From NCBI GenBank assembly GCA_900544615.1, contig UQVS01000006.1, positions 1-64,000 on the forward strand: DNA of 64,000 nt, read 5' to 3'. The position numbers and the translations under genes were made by a program. The stretch comes from an uncultured Oscillibacter sp. GTDB taxonomy: Bacteria > Bacillota > Clostridia > Oscillospirales > Oscillospiraceae. Shown piece by piece: positions 52,932 through 62,258 of this stretch. Each line of letters starts with the position of its first letter. Within the stretch, counting starts at the first letter, position 1. The notes under the pieces were generated by a model. The model worked only from the letters and a program-made list of their open reading frames with translations, had not been told where the DNA came from and made no database searches.

Positions 52932-54431
52932 ATGCTTAGCTTTTTCATTTGTCTGGCACTGCTGATCGGCGGCTACTTTGTTTATGGCTCCGTGGTGGAG
53001 CGGACCTTCGGGCCCGATGACCGTGAAACTCCCGCTGTCAAAATTAACGACGGCGTGGACTACATGGTTCTCCCCCAGTGGAAGCTGTTTATGATCCAGC
53101 TGCTGAATATTGCAGGCCTTGGCCCCATCTTCGGCGCTCTGAGCGGCGCTCTGTGGGGGCCTGTGGTGTTCCTGTGGATCACTTTCGGCACCATCTTCGC
53201 CGGTGCTGTCCATGACTACTTCTCCGGTATGCTCAGCGAGCGCAACAACGGCGCTTCCATCTCTGAGATCTCCGGCATCTATTTGGGCAGTACCATGAAG
53301 AACGTCATGCGCGTTTTCAGCGTGGTTCTGCTGGTCATGGTAGGCACCGTGTTCGCCGTTGGCCCTGCCGGTCTGATCCAGCTGCTGTTCACCAACGGCA
53401 ACAGCACTGGCATCCTCACCAGCAAGTTGTTCTGGCTGATTCTGATCCTGATCTATTACTTCGTTGCCACCTTCCTGTCCATCGACAAGATCATCGGCAA
53501 GATCTATCCCCTCTTCGGCATCTGCCTGATCATCATGGCAGTGGGCGTGGCCATTGGCATCTTCACCAAGGGCTATACCATTCCTGAGATCTGGAACAAC
53601 TTCGCCAATATGCATCCTCAGGGAACCCCCATCTGGAGCTTCATGTTCATCACCGTGGCCTGCGGCGCTATTTCCGGCTTCCATGCCACCCAGAGCCCCC
53701 TGATGGCCCGCTGCATGAAGAGCGAGAAGCAGGGTCACTTCGTGTTCTACGGTGCCATGGTTTCTGAGGGCATCATCGCTTTGATCTGGGCTGCTGCCGG
53801 CTGCGCCCTCTACACCGGCGAAGAGTTGCTGGCGCTCGGTGGCGGCGGTTCCACCGCTGTTTACGACGTCTGCTCCAAGACCATGGGCGGCGTCGGCATC
53901 GCTCTGGCCATGCTGGGCGTGATCGCCTGCCCCATCACCTCCGGCGATACCGCGTTCCGTTCCGCCCGTCTGGTGCTGGCCGACTGGTTCCATATTGACC
54001 AGAAGGGCTGGAAGAACCGTCTGATCCTCTGCGTTCCCGTGCTGGGTGTCGGCGCGATTCTGGGCATCGGCAACGCGCTGGGTAAGATCGACTACACCAT
54101 CATCTGGCGTTACTTCAGCTGGACCAACCAGACGCTGGCCATGATCGTCCTGTGGGCTGCTTCCATGTACCTCTTCTATGAGAAGAAGAACTACTGGATC
54201 ACCGCTGTTCCCGCAACCTTCATGAGCGCCGTGTCTGTGACCTACTTCCTGCTGGGCAACGAGTGCCTGGGCCAGTTCCTCAACAGCAAGACTGCGGACG
54301 GCGCTACCGTGTACAACACCGCTGTGGCATATCCCATCGGCATCATTGCTGCTGCCCTGTTCCTCGGCATCTTCCTGTACAGCATCAAGAAGCGCGACGT
54401 GAAGCCCCAGTACGAAACGCTGGGCAAGTAA
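52932..54431 (+). CDS. cstA: Carbon starvation protein A family transporter
   Basis: The 499-residue membrane protein has the CstA pattern: NIAGLGPIFGALSGALWGP, FAGAVHDYFSGMLSERNNG, SGFHATQSPLMARCM and CPITSGDTAFRSARLVLAD, with about 14 helices. CstA proteins import pyruvate or peptides. ATG at 52932 has AAAGGAG upstream; an earlier in-frame ATG at 52884 lacks one. Monocistronic, with a terminator downstream. Confidence 0.93.
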   Translation: MLSFFICLALLIGGYFVYGSVVERTFGPDDRETPAVKINDGVDYMVLPQWKLFMIQLLNIAGLGPIFGALSGALWGPVVFLWITFGTIFAGAVHDYFSGMLSERNNGASISEISGIYLGSTMKNVMRVFSVVLLVMVGTVFAVGPAGLIQLLFTNGNSTGILTSKLFWLILILIYYFVATFLSIDKIIGKIYPLFGICLIIMAVGVAIGIFTKGYTIPEIWNNFANMHPQGTPIWSFMFITVACGAISGFHATQSPLMARCMKSEKQGHFVFYGAMVSEGIIALIWAAAGCALYTGEELLALGGGGSTAVYDVCSKTMGGVGIALAMLGVIACPITSGDTAFRSARLVLADWFHIDQKGWKNRLILCVPVLGVGAILGIGNALGKIDYTIIWRYFSWTNQTLAMIVLWAASMYLFYEKKNYWITAVPATFMSAVSVTYFLLGNECLGQFLNSKTADGATVYNTAVAYPIGIIAAALFLGIFLYSIKKRDVKPQYETLGK

Positions 54432-54448
54432 TTTTCAGGCATATATCC

Positions 54449-54483
54449 AAAGCGGCGGAAAGCGAATACCTTTCCGCCGCTTT
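54449..54483 (+). terminator. Terminator after cstA
   Basis: A 14-bp stem (54449-54462 with 54470-54483) with a 7-base loop; flanking A and T residues. Confidence 0.8.
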
Positions 54484-54519
54484 GATTCATTTCAATACGG
54501 AAAGGGCCGCGTTTTTTAC

Positions 54520-54548
54520 TTGCAAAAAGGCGCTGTGCTTTCTATACT
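54520..54548 (+). promoter_or_regulatory. Promoter of the unknown membrane protein gene
   Basis: TTGCAA (54520-54525) and TATACT (54543-54548) are 17 bases apart, 29 bases before the start codon. Confidence 0.7.
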
Positions 54549-54577
54549 GAAATCAAATCAACTCAGGGAGGCATATT

Positions 54578-55579
54578 ATGGCACTTACTCCTGTCCGTCT
54601 CGGCAATACCGCTCTGCCGCAGGACAAGCTGTCCGCTGACCGCAAGGACTGCAAACGGTTCGGCCCCTGCGGCGTGGGACACGCGGCTCTGTATCTCAAC
54701 AGCTATTTTCTCGACTGCCGCTACTATATCGCATTACAGGATGTGCGCCGGGTCTTTAAACGGGTGGCCATGAGCAAGGGCGGCTTTACCGGCAGCGGCC
54801 TTTTTGGCTCCATTCCCTATCTGGTGGTGGAATATGGCGACGGAACGGAGAAGCAATGCACCTTCAAGCGGGAAGAAGACGTAGACAGCTTTCTGGATTA
54901 CCTGAGCAGTCTCTGTCCCCACATTCCAACCCACAGCGTACAGGCGGAACATCGTCTCGCCCAAAAAGCGCAGGAGGAGGCGCACCGTTATCTGGAGCAG
55001 CTCTCCCCCGACGCCCAGGCCGCTCAGGAGCGGTTGGAAAAAGCCAGGGCATTTCTGGCCGGCTATCCTGTCCTGACAGACCGTCTCTCCGCAGCCGCCA
55101 AAGCAAAGCGGGTCAACGAACGCACCACCCCCTCTCACAAGTGGGTGGCTCTGGCGATCGTTCTGGGCGGCCTGATCGCCGCGGTCTATGGCATCATCGC
55201 ATGGCGGCGTCACGAGGATTTCGGCATCTATTTCACATTGCTGGGGCTGGCAGTTGTGTTCCTGTTTTCCGGCACGCAGGTAATCCCCACCATGAAGAAT
55301 AACAAAAAGGCCGTTACCGCCGCATGGGAAAACGCGCAGAGTGCGCTTGCCAATGTGCTGCCGGAAAGCTTCCCCCTCCCTGCCCGCTATGCTCACCCCG
55401 TGGTTCTGGATCGGATGATCCGTGTTCTGCGGGAGGGCCGCGCCCGGAACGAAGCCGAGGCGCTGGATGTGGTCAAGGCCGATCTGAAGGCGCTGAATGC
55501 CGACGTGCAGGTTACGCAGGAGGAGTACGATGAGGTTGTGGCAATCAAGCCCATGTTCCTGCTGAGCGACTATCAGTGA
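54578..55579 (+). CDS. Unknown protein with two central membrane helices
   Basis: The 333-residue product is not recognised. An N-terminal globular part contains a PH-like stretch (YYIALQDVRRVFKR, then PYLVVEYGDGTEKQCTFKREEDVDSFLDYL), followed by a charged coiled coil, two hydrophobic helices near residues 190-210 and 218-238 (VALAIVLGGLIAAVYGIIAW, FTLLGLAVVFLFSG) and a helical C-terminal region. GGGAGG precedes the ATG. It has its own promoter and terminator. Confidence 0.7.
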   Translation: MALTPVRLGNTALPQDKLSADRKDCKRFGPCGVGHAALYLNSYFLDCRYYIALQDVRRVFKRVAMSKGGFTGSGLFGSIPYLVVEYGDGTEKQCTFKREEDVDSFLDYLSSLCPHIPTHSVQAEHRLAQKAQEEAHRYLEQLSPDAQAAQERLEKARAFLAGYPVLTDRLSAAAKAKRVNERTTPSHKWVALAIVLGGLIAAVYGIIAWRRHEDFGIYFTLLGLAVVFLFSGTQVIPTMKNNKKAVTAAWENAQSALANVLPESFPLPARYAHPVVLDRMIRVLREGRARNEAEALDVVKADLKALNADVQVTQEEYDEVVAIKPMFLLSDYQ

Positions 55580-55659
55580 CGGATTCCGGTGCCGCCTGCA
55601 TCCCGGTTTTCTGATTTGCAGACCGTAGCGCAAGGCGTTTCCCCTTCCCGATTTTTAAA

Positions 55660-55702
55660 AAAAGCACACCCATCGGATCGTTGATCCGATGGGTGTGCTT
55701 TT
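55660..55702. terminator. Strong bidirectional terminator between convergent genes
   Basis: A perfect 20-bp stem (55660-55679 with 55683-55702) with a 3-base loop, flanked by A and T runs. Confidence 0.88.
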
Positions 55703-55778
55703 GTATGGATTTGAAGCGGTTTCTCAGTCTGTATCCGCCGGCAGGCGGCCATAAAAGCCGCCTGCACGAAGCAGTTGA

Positions 55779-58205
55779 TTACTGGGGCTTAACGATCAGG
55801 TTGATGAGCCGGTTTTTGACAAGGATCGTCTTGACGATCTGCATCCCCGCCGTGGCCTTCTGCACCTTGTCCACAGCCAGAGCAGCGGCTTTGATCGTCT
55901 CCTCGTCGCTGTCCACCGGCATGGTGACGGTTCCCTTCATCTTGCCGTTGACCTGAATGGCCATCTCCACCGTGGAGGCCACGGTCTTGCTGGCGTCATA
56001 GACAGGCCACTCCGCCTGACAGCACATCTTGCCGGTCTGTGCGGCGAAGCCCAGTTGCTCCCACAGCTCCTCGGTGATATGGGGGGCAAAGGGATTCAGC
56101 AGCCGCAGGAAGATCCCCAGATCCCCCTTGGTGACACCGTTGGCAGTCATCTCGTTGACGGCAGTCATCATGGCGGCGATGGCGGTGTTCATCTTCAGGG
56201 TATCAATATCATCCGTGACCTTCTTGATGGTCTTGTGGAGGATGGCCTCGTTGGCGGGGGTCAGTTCCATGCTGTCCGCCGCGGATTCCGCCAGATTCCA
56301 CACTTTGTCAAGGAAGCGCTTGGAGCCTTTTACAGCGTCGGTAGACCAGGTGGCCGCCTGCTCGAAATCGCCCACGAACATGATATACAGGCGCATGGTA
56401 TCCGCGCCGTACTGCGCCACAATGTCGTTGGGGTTCACCACGTTGCCGCGGGACTTGGACATCTTCTCGCCGCCCTCGCCCAGAATCATGCCGTGGCTGG
56501 TACGCTTGCCGTAAGGCTCCTTGGTGGGCACGGCGCCGATGTCGTAGAGGAACTTATGCCAGAACCGGGAGTACAGCAGATGCAGCGTGGTATGCTCCAT
56601 GCCGCCGTTGTACCAGTCCACGGGAGACCAGTATTCCAGCGCCTCCTTGCTGGCCAGCGCCTTGTCGTTGTGGGGATCCATATACCGCAGGAAGTACCAG
56701 CAGGAGCCGGCCCACTGGGGCATGGTGTCCGTTTCGCGCTGGGCAGGGCCGCCGCACTTGGGGCAGGTGGTGTTCACCCAGTCAGTCATCTTGGAAAGCG
56801 GGGACTCGCCGTCGTCGGTCAGCTCATAGCTCTTCACCTCAGGCAGCAGCAGGGGCAGCTGATCTTCCGGCAGGGGAACCCAGCCGCACTTCTCGCACTT
56901 CACCAGAGGAATGGGTTCGCCCCAGTAACGCTGACGGCTGAACACCCAGTCCCGGAGCTTAAAGTTGGTCTTGGGACGGCCAATGCCGTGTTCCGTGACC
57001 CACTTCTTCATAACGGGGATGGCCTCCTTGACGGTCAGGCCGTTCAGGAAGTCAGAGTTCACCATGATGCCGGTATCGTCTTTCAGGGCAAAGGCGCACT
57101 TGGTCACATCGCCGCCCTTGACCACCTCCACGATGGGCAGGCCGAACTTGTCGGCGAAGTCCCAGTCGCGCTGATCGTGGCCGGGTACGCCCATGACGAT
57201 GCCGGTGCCGTAGCCCATCAATACATAATCGGAAACAAAAATGGGGATATGCTTGCCGGTGACGGGATGGACGGCCTCAATGCCCTCCAGCCGGACGCCG
57301 GTCTTGTCCTTGTTCAGCTCGCCGCGCTCGAAGTCGCTCTTCCGGGCAGCCTCCTGCCGGTAGGCCTCCACAGCGTCCCAGTTGGTCAGCTGATCCTTCC
57401 ACTGGGCGAGGTAGGGATGCTCCGGGGAAATGACCATGTAGGTCACGCCGAACAGGGTATCGCACCGGGTGGTGTAGACCGTCAGCTTGTCACCGTTGGT
57501 GGCGGTGAAGTCCACCTCGGTACCTTCGCTGCGGCCGATCCAGTTGCGTTGCTGGATTTTGACCCGCTCGATATAGTCCACGTCGTCCAGATCGTCGATC
57601 AGGCGGTCAGCGTACTTGGTGATAGCCAGCATCCACTGGGACTTCTCCTTGCGGATGACCTCGCTGCCGCAGCGCTCGCAGACGCCCTCAACGACCTCCT
57701 CGTTGGCCAGCACGCACTTGCAGCTGGTGCACCAGTTCACAGGCATGGACGCCTTATAGGCAAGGCCGTGCTTGAACAGCTGGAGGAAGATCCACTGCGT
57801 CCACTTGTAGTAGCTGGGGTCGGTGGTATCCACCACCCGGTCCCAGTCGAAAGAATAGCCCAGCATATGGAGCTGCTTGGTGAAGTTGGCGATGTTCTGC
57901 TTGGTAACGATGGCGGGGTGGACGTGGTTCTTGATGGCGTAGTTCTCCGTGGGCAGGCCGAAAGCGTCAAACCCGATGGGGAACAGCACGTTGTAGCCCT
58001 GCATCCGCTTCTTGCGGCAGATAATGTCCATAGCGGTGAACGGACGGGCATGGCCCACGTGGAGGCCCTGGCCGGAGGGATAGGGGAACTCGATGAGTCC
58101 GTAGAACTTCTCCCGTGTCTTGTCGCCGGTGACGGCGGCGAAGGGCTTTTCCTCCAGCCACTTCTCCTGCCATTTCTTTTCAATGGCGGTAAAATCGTAC
58201 TTCAT
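55779..58205 (-). CDS. leuS: Leucyl-tRNA synthetase
   Basis: The 808-residue class I enzyme has the HIGH-type motif YPSGQGLHVGHARP, the CP1 editing domain, and the KMSKS loop (GEKMSKSRGNVVNP). AAGGAG precedes the ATG. Its expression should be set by the T-box leader upstream, which reads through when uncharged tRNA-Leu binds. Confidence 0.97.
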   Translation of the reverse strand: MKYDFTAIEKKWQEKWLEEKPFAAVTGDKTREKFYGLIEFPYPSGQGLHVGHARPFTAMDIICRKKRMQGYNVLFPIGFDAFGLPTENYAIKNHVHPAIVTKQNIANFTKQLHMLGYSFDWDRVVDTTDPSYYKWTQWIFLQLFKHGLAYKASMPVNWCTSCKCVLANEEVVEGVCERCGSEVIRKEKSQWMLAITKYADRLIDDLDDVDYIERVKIQQRNWIGRSEGTEVDFTATNGDKLTVYTTRCDTLFGVTYMVISPEHPYLAQWKDQLTNWDAVEAYRQEAARKSDFERGELNKDKTGVRLEGIEAVHPVTGKHIPIFVSDYVLMGYGTGIVMGVPGHDQRDWDFADKFGLPIVEVVKGGDVTKCAFALKDDTGIMVNSDFLNGLTVKEAIPVMKKWVTEHGIGRPKTNFKLRDWVFSRQRYWGEPIPLVKCEKCGWVPLPEDQLPLLLPEVKSYELTDDGESPLSKMTDWVNTTCPKCGGPAQRETDTMPQWAGSCWYFLRYMDPHNDKALASKEALEYWSPVDWYNGGMEHTTLHLLYSRFWHKFLYDIGAVPTKEPYGKRTSHGMILGEGGEKMSKSRGNVVNPNDIVAQYGADTMRLYIMFVGDFEQAATWSTDAVKGSKRFLDKVWNLAESAADSMELTPANEAILHKTIKKVTDDIDTLKMNTAIAAMMTAVNEMTANGVTKGDLGIFLRLLNPFAPHITEELWEQLGFAAQTGKMCCQAEWPVYDASKTVASTVEMAIQVNGKMKGTVTMPVDSDEETIKAAALAVDKVQKATAGMQIVKTILVKNRLINLIVKPQ

Positions 58206-58261
58206 GATTGACTCCTTTATATCTGAATGATTTCCCTGTTTTCAGTTCTTTGCGCGCCGGT

Positions 58262-58520
58262 GGTCTGAAAAAAGAAAATCCCCTGACCGTTCACAGAAAC
58301 GGTCAGGGGCGTTAAAAACGCGGTACCACCCTGCTTCCGCCGGTTTCCCGGCACTCGCTGCGGCAGATAACGGTGCCAGCCGGTCCGCCCTACTCCGATT
58401 TCAGGCGAAACGCTCCGGGGCCAGTTCTCCCATGCTCCCCCACCGGCTCACACCAGCCGCCGGCTCTCTTCAGGCGGGCATCACAGGTTTTCTCCCCATC
58501 CAAGCGTTTAACAGTGTTAT
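58262..58520 (-). ncRNA. T-box leader of leuS
   Basis: The leftward transcript contains the T-box core AGGGTGGTACCGCG (58319-58332) followed by a terminator stem (58280-58290 with 58299-58309) and a T-rich tail. Upstream is a long Stem I with an AGAGA-type bulge motif; a CTG Leu codon (58422-58424) lies where the specifier is expected (GAA-CTG). The specifier placement is by comparison with known T-boxes. Confidence 0.92.
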
Positions 58521-58581
58521 TTTAAGCGGGTTTTCCCCCTTTGTCAAGGGTTTTCCTGCACTTCTCAGCATTTTTCAGCGT

Positions 58582-58941
58582 TCAGCGCGCTTTTTCCACG
58601 GATCGCAGCAGTTCCTCGGCAGATACGCCGAAGAGCTTCGCCAGCGCCAGCAAGTTGGAGGTACTGGGATCGGCAGTCCCCGTCTCCCATTTGCTGACGG
58701 CCTGCCGGCTGACGCCCAGCGACTCCGCCACAAACTCCTGCGTCATCTTGCACCGGACCCGGTGCTCCTTCAAGACCTCTCCCAGAGAGCGGCGGGTCTC
58801 TGCCTTTTCCCTTCGGACTTCCCCGGATCGGTTATACTTCCGCAGGGCCTTCACTCCCTGCACGACGGCATAGATAATCAGCGCAAAAATTCCCAGCCGC
58901 ACCAGCGTGACCGCAATGATTAGAATCAGAGATATTGACAT
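58582..58941 (-). CDS. Membrane-anchored XRE-type regulator
   Basis: The 119-residue protein starts with a single hydrophobic helix (about residues 3-28) and a basic linker, then an XRE helix-turn-helix (LKEHRVRCKMTQEFVAESLGVSRQ, AVSKWETGTADPSTSNLLALAKLFG). The reading frame is continuous. The order, membrane helix first and DNA-binding domain second, is unusual. It lies between leuS and rsfS. Confidence 0.8.
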   Translation of the reverse strand: MSISLILIIAVTLVRLGIFALIIYAVVQGVKALRKYNRSGEVRREKAETRRSLGEVLKEHRVRCKMTQEFVAESLGVSRQAVSKWETGTADPSTSNLLALAKLFGVSAEELLRSVEKAR

Positions 58942-59103
58942 GATCTGCGTCCTCCTTTATTTTCCGGCACGGCACGTCAGCACCGTAGCTCCGATGTCAC
59001 CATCCTACCGGACAAAGGCGGTTGCAGCCACCAAATATCGCGCAACTTTCCGTTGCGCCGCCTGTTTTTCCGGGAAACGTGCGCCTTTTTCGGCTTTGCA
59101 GGC

Positions 59104-59469
59104 TCAGTTCTGCGTCAGCACGCCGCTGAGATCCAGAGGCTTGCCGTCAGCCCACAGGCGCTCCAGATCGTAGAACGCGCGAGCCTCCGCACTGAACACG
59201 TGGACGCAGATGCAGCCATAGTCCAGCAGCACCCATGTGCCGTCCCGGTAGCCCTCCCGGCGGAGGGGCTTCTCCCCTGCCTGCTCCTCCAGCAGCTTCT
59301 CCACAGAGCCGCACAGGGCGTTGATCTGGGTGTTGGAGCTGCCGGTGGCAATGACAAAATAATCTGCCAGGGTGGTGATATCCGTAATCTCAATGGCGGA
59401 AATCTCCTTGCCCTTCTTCTCGTCCAGCGCTTTGGCGGCCAGAATGGCCAGTTCCTTCGGTGTCATCAT
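59104..59469 (-). CDS. rsfS: Ribosome silencing factor RsfS
   Basis: The 121-residue protein has the DUF143/RsfS pattern ITDITTLADYFVIATGSSNTQINAL and YGCICVHVFSAEARAFYDLERLW. It binds ribosomal protein uL14 and blocks subunit joining during starvation. It ends the rdgB-to-rsfS gene cluster, in the usual nadD-yqeK-rsfS neighbourhood. Confidence 0.94.
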   Translation of the reverse strand: MMTPKELAILAAKALDEKKGKEISAIEITDITTLADYFVIATGSSNTQINALCGSVEKLLEEQAGEKPLRREGYRDGTWVLLDYGCICVHVFSAEARAFYDLERLWADGKPLDLSGVLTQN

Positions 59470-59493
59470 CGTTCAAAATTCCTTTCTCATGTC

Positions 59494-61035
59494 TCAGGCT
59501 TCCGGCGGCAGCGGCTCGCCGGTAACGGGATCTGTAGTCTGCGTGCCGGAACCCCCGGATTCGGTGGGTTCCGTCGGCACGACAATGATGCCGGAGTTAT
59601 CCGGCTCCTCCGGCGTCTCTCCGCTGCCGGAGCCGTTTTCTCCGCCGGTGGAGCCGTTTTCTCCGCCGGTGGAGGCATCGGAACCGCCTGTTTCCGGCTC
59701 CTGCGGTGTGGTGGGTTCCGTCGCAGGCATATCCGTCCCGGTTTTCGTCTCGCTGGGGGCAATGACCTCCCCGGTATCCGGGTCGATCAGGTTGCCGTTG
59801 GAGTCCATATCGTAGTCCTTGGCGGGTTCATCCTTTTTCCCGCTGCTGATCACCGGTGCTGCGGCGGCCTTGCTGTCCTCCACATGGCCGGTGGTGGAGC
59901 TGACAGAACCATCGCTGTTGACGGACATAATGTCCAGATCGCTCATGGTAGACGGCTCCACAAAGGGGCTCAGCTCGTTGTTCACCAGCTCCAGCAGTTC
60001 CTGGGCGTTGGGCGTCACATAGGACTGGTAGCTGTGATACACCCGGCTCCAGCAGGACACGTTTTTATTGGGCATGGTCACAAAATTCACCTTTTCCGTG
60101 TCCAGCTTAGCGCCGCTGCTGTTGCCCAGAAATGCCTGCTTGGCAAACCAGAGCATATTCTGGAAACTGAGATCCGTCTCCACGTTTTCATTGAACACCT
60201 TGATAAACTCATTGACCTTCGTGATGTTTTTCAGGCTCATCAGCTGTTCGATCATGGCTTTCAGCAATCCCTGCTGGGTCTTGATGCGGCCCAGATCGCC
60301 GTCGGGATAGCCCAGCATCTTGCCGTTTTTGCGGTTGTCATGGCGGTAACGGAGTACCTGCATGGCGTCGTCGCCGCTGAGAAGCCGGTAGCCCTTGGTC
60401 TGGTGGATGGAGAGGTCCTGAACAGGATCCTCATAGTTCATGTCGCGGGGGACGTCAAAATACACGCCGCCCATGGCGTCCACGATCTTGCCCACGGCTT
60501 CCCACTCCACAATCACCTGATAGTCCGGCTCGAAGCCCACCAGCTGAGAGATTTCTTTATAGAGGGCCTTGATGCCCTTTTCTCCGCCGCCGTAATAATT
60601 ATAAACGGAATTGATCCGCTTGATGTCCCACGGAACGTTGACCATGGTATCCCGCGGAATGGACATGACGGTGGCCTTCTGGTTGGTGATATCATAGCTG
60701 GCCAGCAGCATGGTGTCCGTGTTGCCGCCGCCGCCCGTGTCCCGACCAAGGATCAGCACCGTGTAATCATCCTCGCTCTTGCGCTGGCCGCTGACCCGCG
60801 GCTGCACGCCGTCTCCGTAGTCGATGCCGTTTTCTGTCTGCGTGCCGTCGGGCTTGGTACCGCCCGGCAGTTCCGGCTTGACGAACACGGATTTCCACGC
60901 CACAACGGCCAGCAGCACCGCCGCCAGCACGATCGCCGCTGCCAGCAGCCATTTCTGCTGCTTTGTCAGGCGGCCGGGCTTCTTTGTCTGTTTGGGTTCT
61001 TTCTTCTCTAAACGCTTTCCAATATTCTCTGCCAT
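59494..61035 (-). CDS. LytR-CpsA-Psr (LCP) family cell-wall polymer ligase
   Basis: The 513-residue protein has a short basic cytoplasmic start, one membrane helix (about 28-50) and an LCP domain (ILGRDTGGGGNTDTMLLASYD, SIPRDTMVNV, RINSVYNYYG, ALRYRHDNRKNG-like YRHDN) with the Arg residues that bind the lipid pyrophosphate. The last 120 residues are a Pro/Thr/Glu/Gly-rich low-complexity tail with a duplicated TGGENGS segment. LCP enzymes attach glycopolymers to peptidoglycan. Five bases separate it from the nadD-yqeK gene. Confidence 0.92.
   Translation of the reverse strand: MAENIGKRLEKKEPKQTKKPGRLTKQQKWLLAAAIVLAAVLLAVVAWKSVFVKPELPGGTKPDGTQTENGIDYGDGVQPRVSGQRKSEDDYTVLILGRDTGGGGNTDTMLLASYDITNQKATVMSIPRDTMVNVPWDIKRINSVYNYYGGGEKGIKALYKEISQLVGFEPDYQVIVEWEAVGKIVDAMGGVYFDVPRDMNYEDPVQDLSIHQTKGYRLLSGDDAMQVLRYRHDNRKNGKMLGYPDGDLGRIKTQQGLLKAMIEQLMSLKNITKVNEFIKVFNENVETDLSFQNMLWFAKQAFLGNSSGAKLDTEKVNFVTMPNKNVSCWSRVYHSYQSYVTPNAQELLELVNNELSPFVEPSTMSDLDIMSVNSDGSVSSTTGHVEDSKAAAAPVISSGKKDEPAKDYDMDSNGNLIDPDTGEVIAPSETKTGTDMPATEPTTPQEPETGGSDASTGGENGSTGGENGSGSGETPEEPDNSGIIVVPTEPTESGGSGTQTTDPVTGEPLPPEA
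59630..59671. repeat. 21-bp tandem repeat in the LCP tail
   Basis: Two perfect copies of a 21-base unit (59630-59650, 59651-59671) encode the repeated TGGENGS segment, a likely source of length variation. Confidence 0.88.
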
Positions 61036-61039
61036 GGGT

Positions 61040-62236
61040 CTATCTCTTTCCTTTCAGCCAGTCACGCGCTTCTATGGTGGCGTGATGAACGGGATTTTCC
61101 ATTTCCGTCATCTCGTCGATGGTCATTTGCAGGCCCATCAACAATCCTTTGTCCAGATCCTCATACACACAGTTCCGCAAATCGTTCACGCCGGGAAAAT
61201 CTCTGGACGGCTCGATGTAATCCGCCAGATAGATGATCTTTTCCAGCAGGGTCATGTCCGCGTGGCCGGTGGTGTGCCACCAGATGGCGCGGTAAATTTC
61301 ATCGTCCACGCCGTATACATCCCGCGCGATGGCCGCGCCGGTCTTGGCGTGGAGCAGCTTCAGCGCTTTCTGCTCCAGCTCGTCCAGTTCAATGCCGTAC
61401 TGCCGGCAGAGTGCCAGCTGTTCCGGCATCTCCAGCTTCTTCGTGCAGTCGTGGAGCAGCGCCGCCACGCGGGCCTTCTCCACATCCGCGCCGTAGCGCT
61501 CCGCCAGGCGGATGGCCTCCTGCTCCGTGCCCAGCACATGGGGGATTCGCTTGTGCTTCAGGTAGCTGAGGGCCACGGGCCGCAGCTGGGAAAGGGACAA
61601 AGCTTTCAGGTTGACATCCGTTCCGTACAAATGGTTTTTCAGGATGTAGCCGTACACCGCCGGGGGCAGGAGGTTCCCGCCCTTCCCTGCCGCCAACTCC
61701 TTCCGCAGCTCCGTGGAGGAAATGTCGATCACGCCGGGAACCGTCAGGGTAAAAATCCGGATGTTCGGATACAGGCGGTACAGATTGTCCCGCTGGGCGG
61801 AAAACAGGGGTTCGATGTCCTCCTCCGTCCGTCCGAATGCGGCGATGCCTGCCAGCGACGCGATTTTTTCCGGCTCGTGCCATGTGTGGAAGCTGAGGAA
61901 CATATCCGTTCCCATCAGCAGCCACAGCTCGTCCTCAGGATACCGGGCTTTCAGCTCCGCCAGTGTGTCGGAGGTATAGCTCTTTCCCTGACGGTGCAGC
62001 TCCATGTCCAGCGTTTCCACCCGGTCGCCCAGTCCCAGCTGCTCCCCGGCCAGACGGGTCATTTCCAGCCGCTGCTCCGCCGTGGGGCTGCCGGCAGGCA
62101 GATCCTTATGGGGCGGGATGCTGGCGGGGATCAGCAGCAGCTTGTCCAGCTTCAGCATGGAAAAGACCGCGGCGGCCGCCGTCAGATGTCCCAGATGCGG
62201 CGGGTTGAAGGTTCCGCCGTAAATTCCGATTTTCAA
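61040..62236 (-). CDS. nadD: NadD (nicotinate-nucleotide adenylyltransferase) fused to YqeK HD hydrolase
   Basis: Residues 1 to about 205 are NadD with GIYGGTFNPPHLGHL and the ISSTELR loop; residues about 210-398 are a YqeK-type HD domain (ALLHDCTKK, IWWHTTGHADM, YLADYIEPSRDFPG), which in other species cleaves Ap4A. In Bacillus these are adjacent separate genes. The start is a TTG at 62236 (then KIGIYGG) with AGGAG upstream; the longer frame overlaps the next gene. Confidence 0.93.
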   Translation of the reverse strand: MKIGIYGGTFNPPHLGHLTAAAAVFSMLKLDKLLLIPASIPPHKDLPAGSPTAEQRLEMTRLAGEQLGLGDRVETLDMELHRQGKSYTSDTLAELKARYPEDELWLLMGTDMFLSFHTWHEPEKIASLAGIAAFGRTEEDIEPLFSAQRDNLYRLYPNIRIFTLTVPGVIDISSTELRKELAAGKGGNLLPPAVYGYILKNHLYGTDVNLKALSLSQLRPVALSYLKHKRIPHVLGTEQEAIRLAERYGADVEKARVAALLHDCTKKLEMPEQLALCRQYGIELDELEQKALKLLHAKTGAAIARDVYGVDDEIYRAIWWHTTGHADMTLLEKIIYLADYIEPSRDFPGVNDLRNCVYEDLDKGLLMGLQMTIDEMTEMENPVHHATIEARDWLKGKR

Positions 62237-62258
62237 GAAAATTCCATCTCCTGTGCGT

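Noticed and set aside
56055..58211. Long + strand frame opposite leuS
   Set aside because: Antisense shadow of a certain leucyl-tRNA synthetase gene; no ribosome-binding site or recognisable domain.
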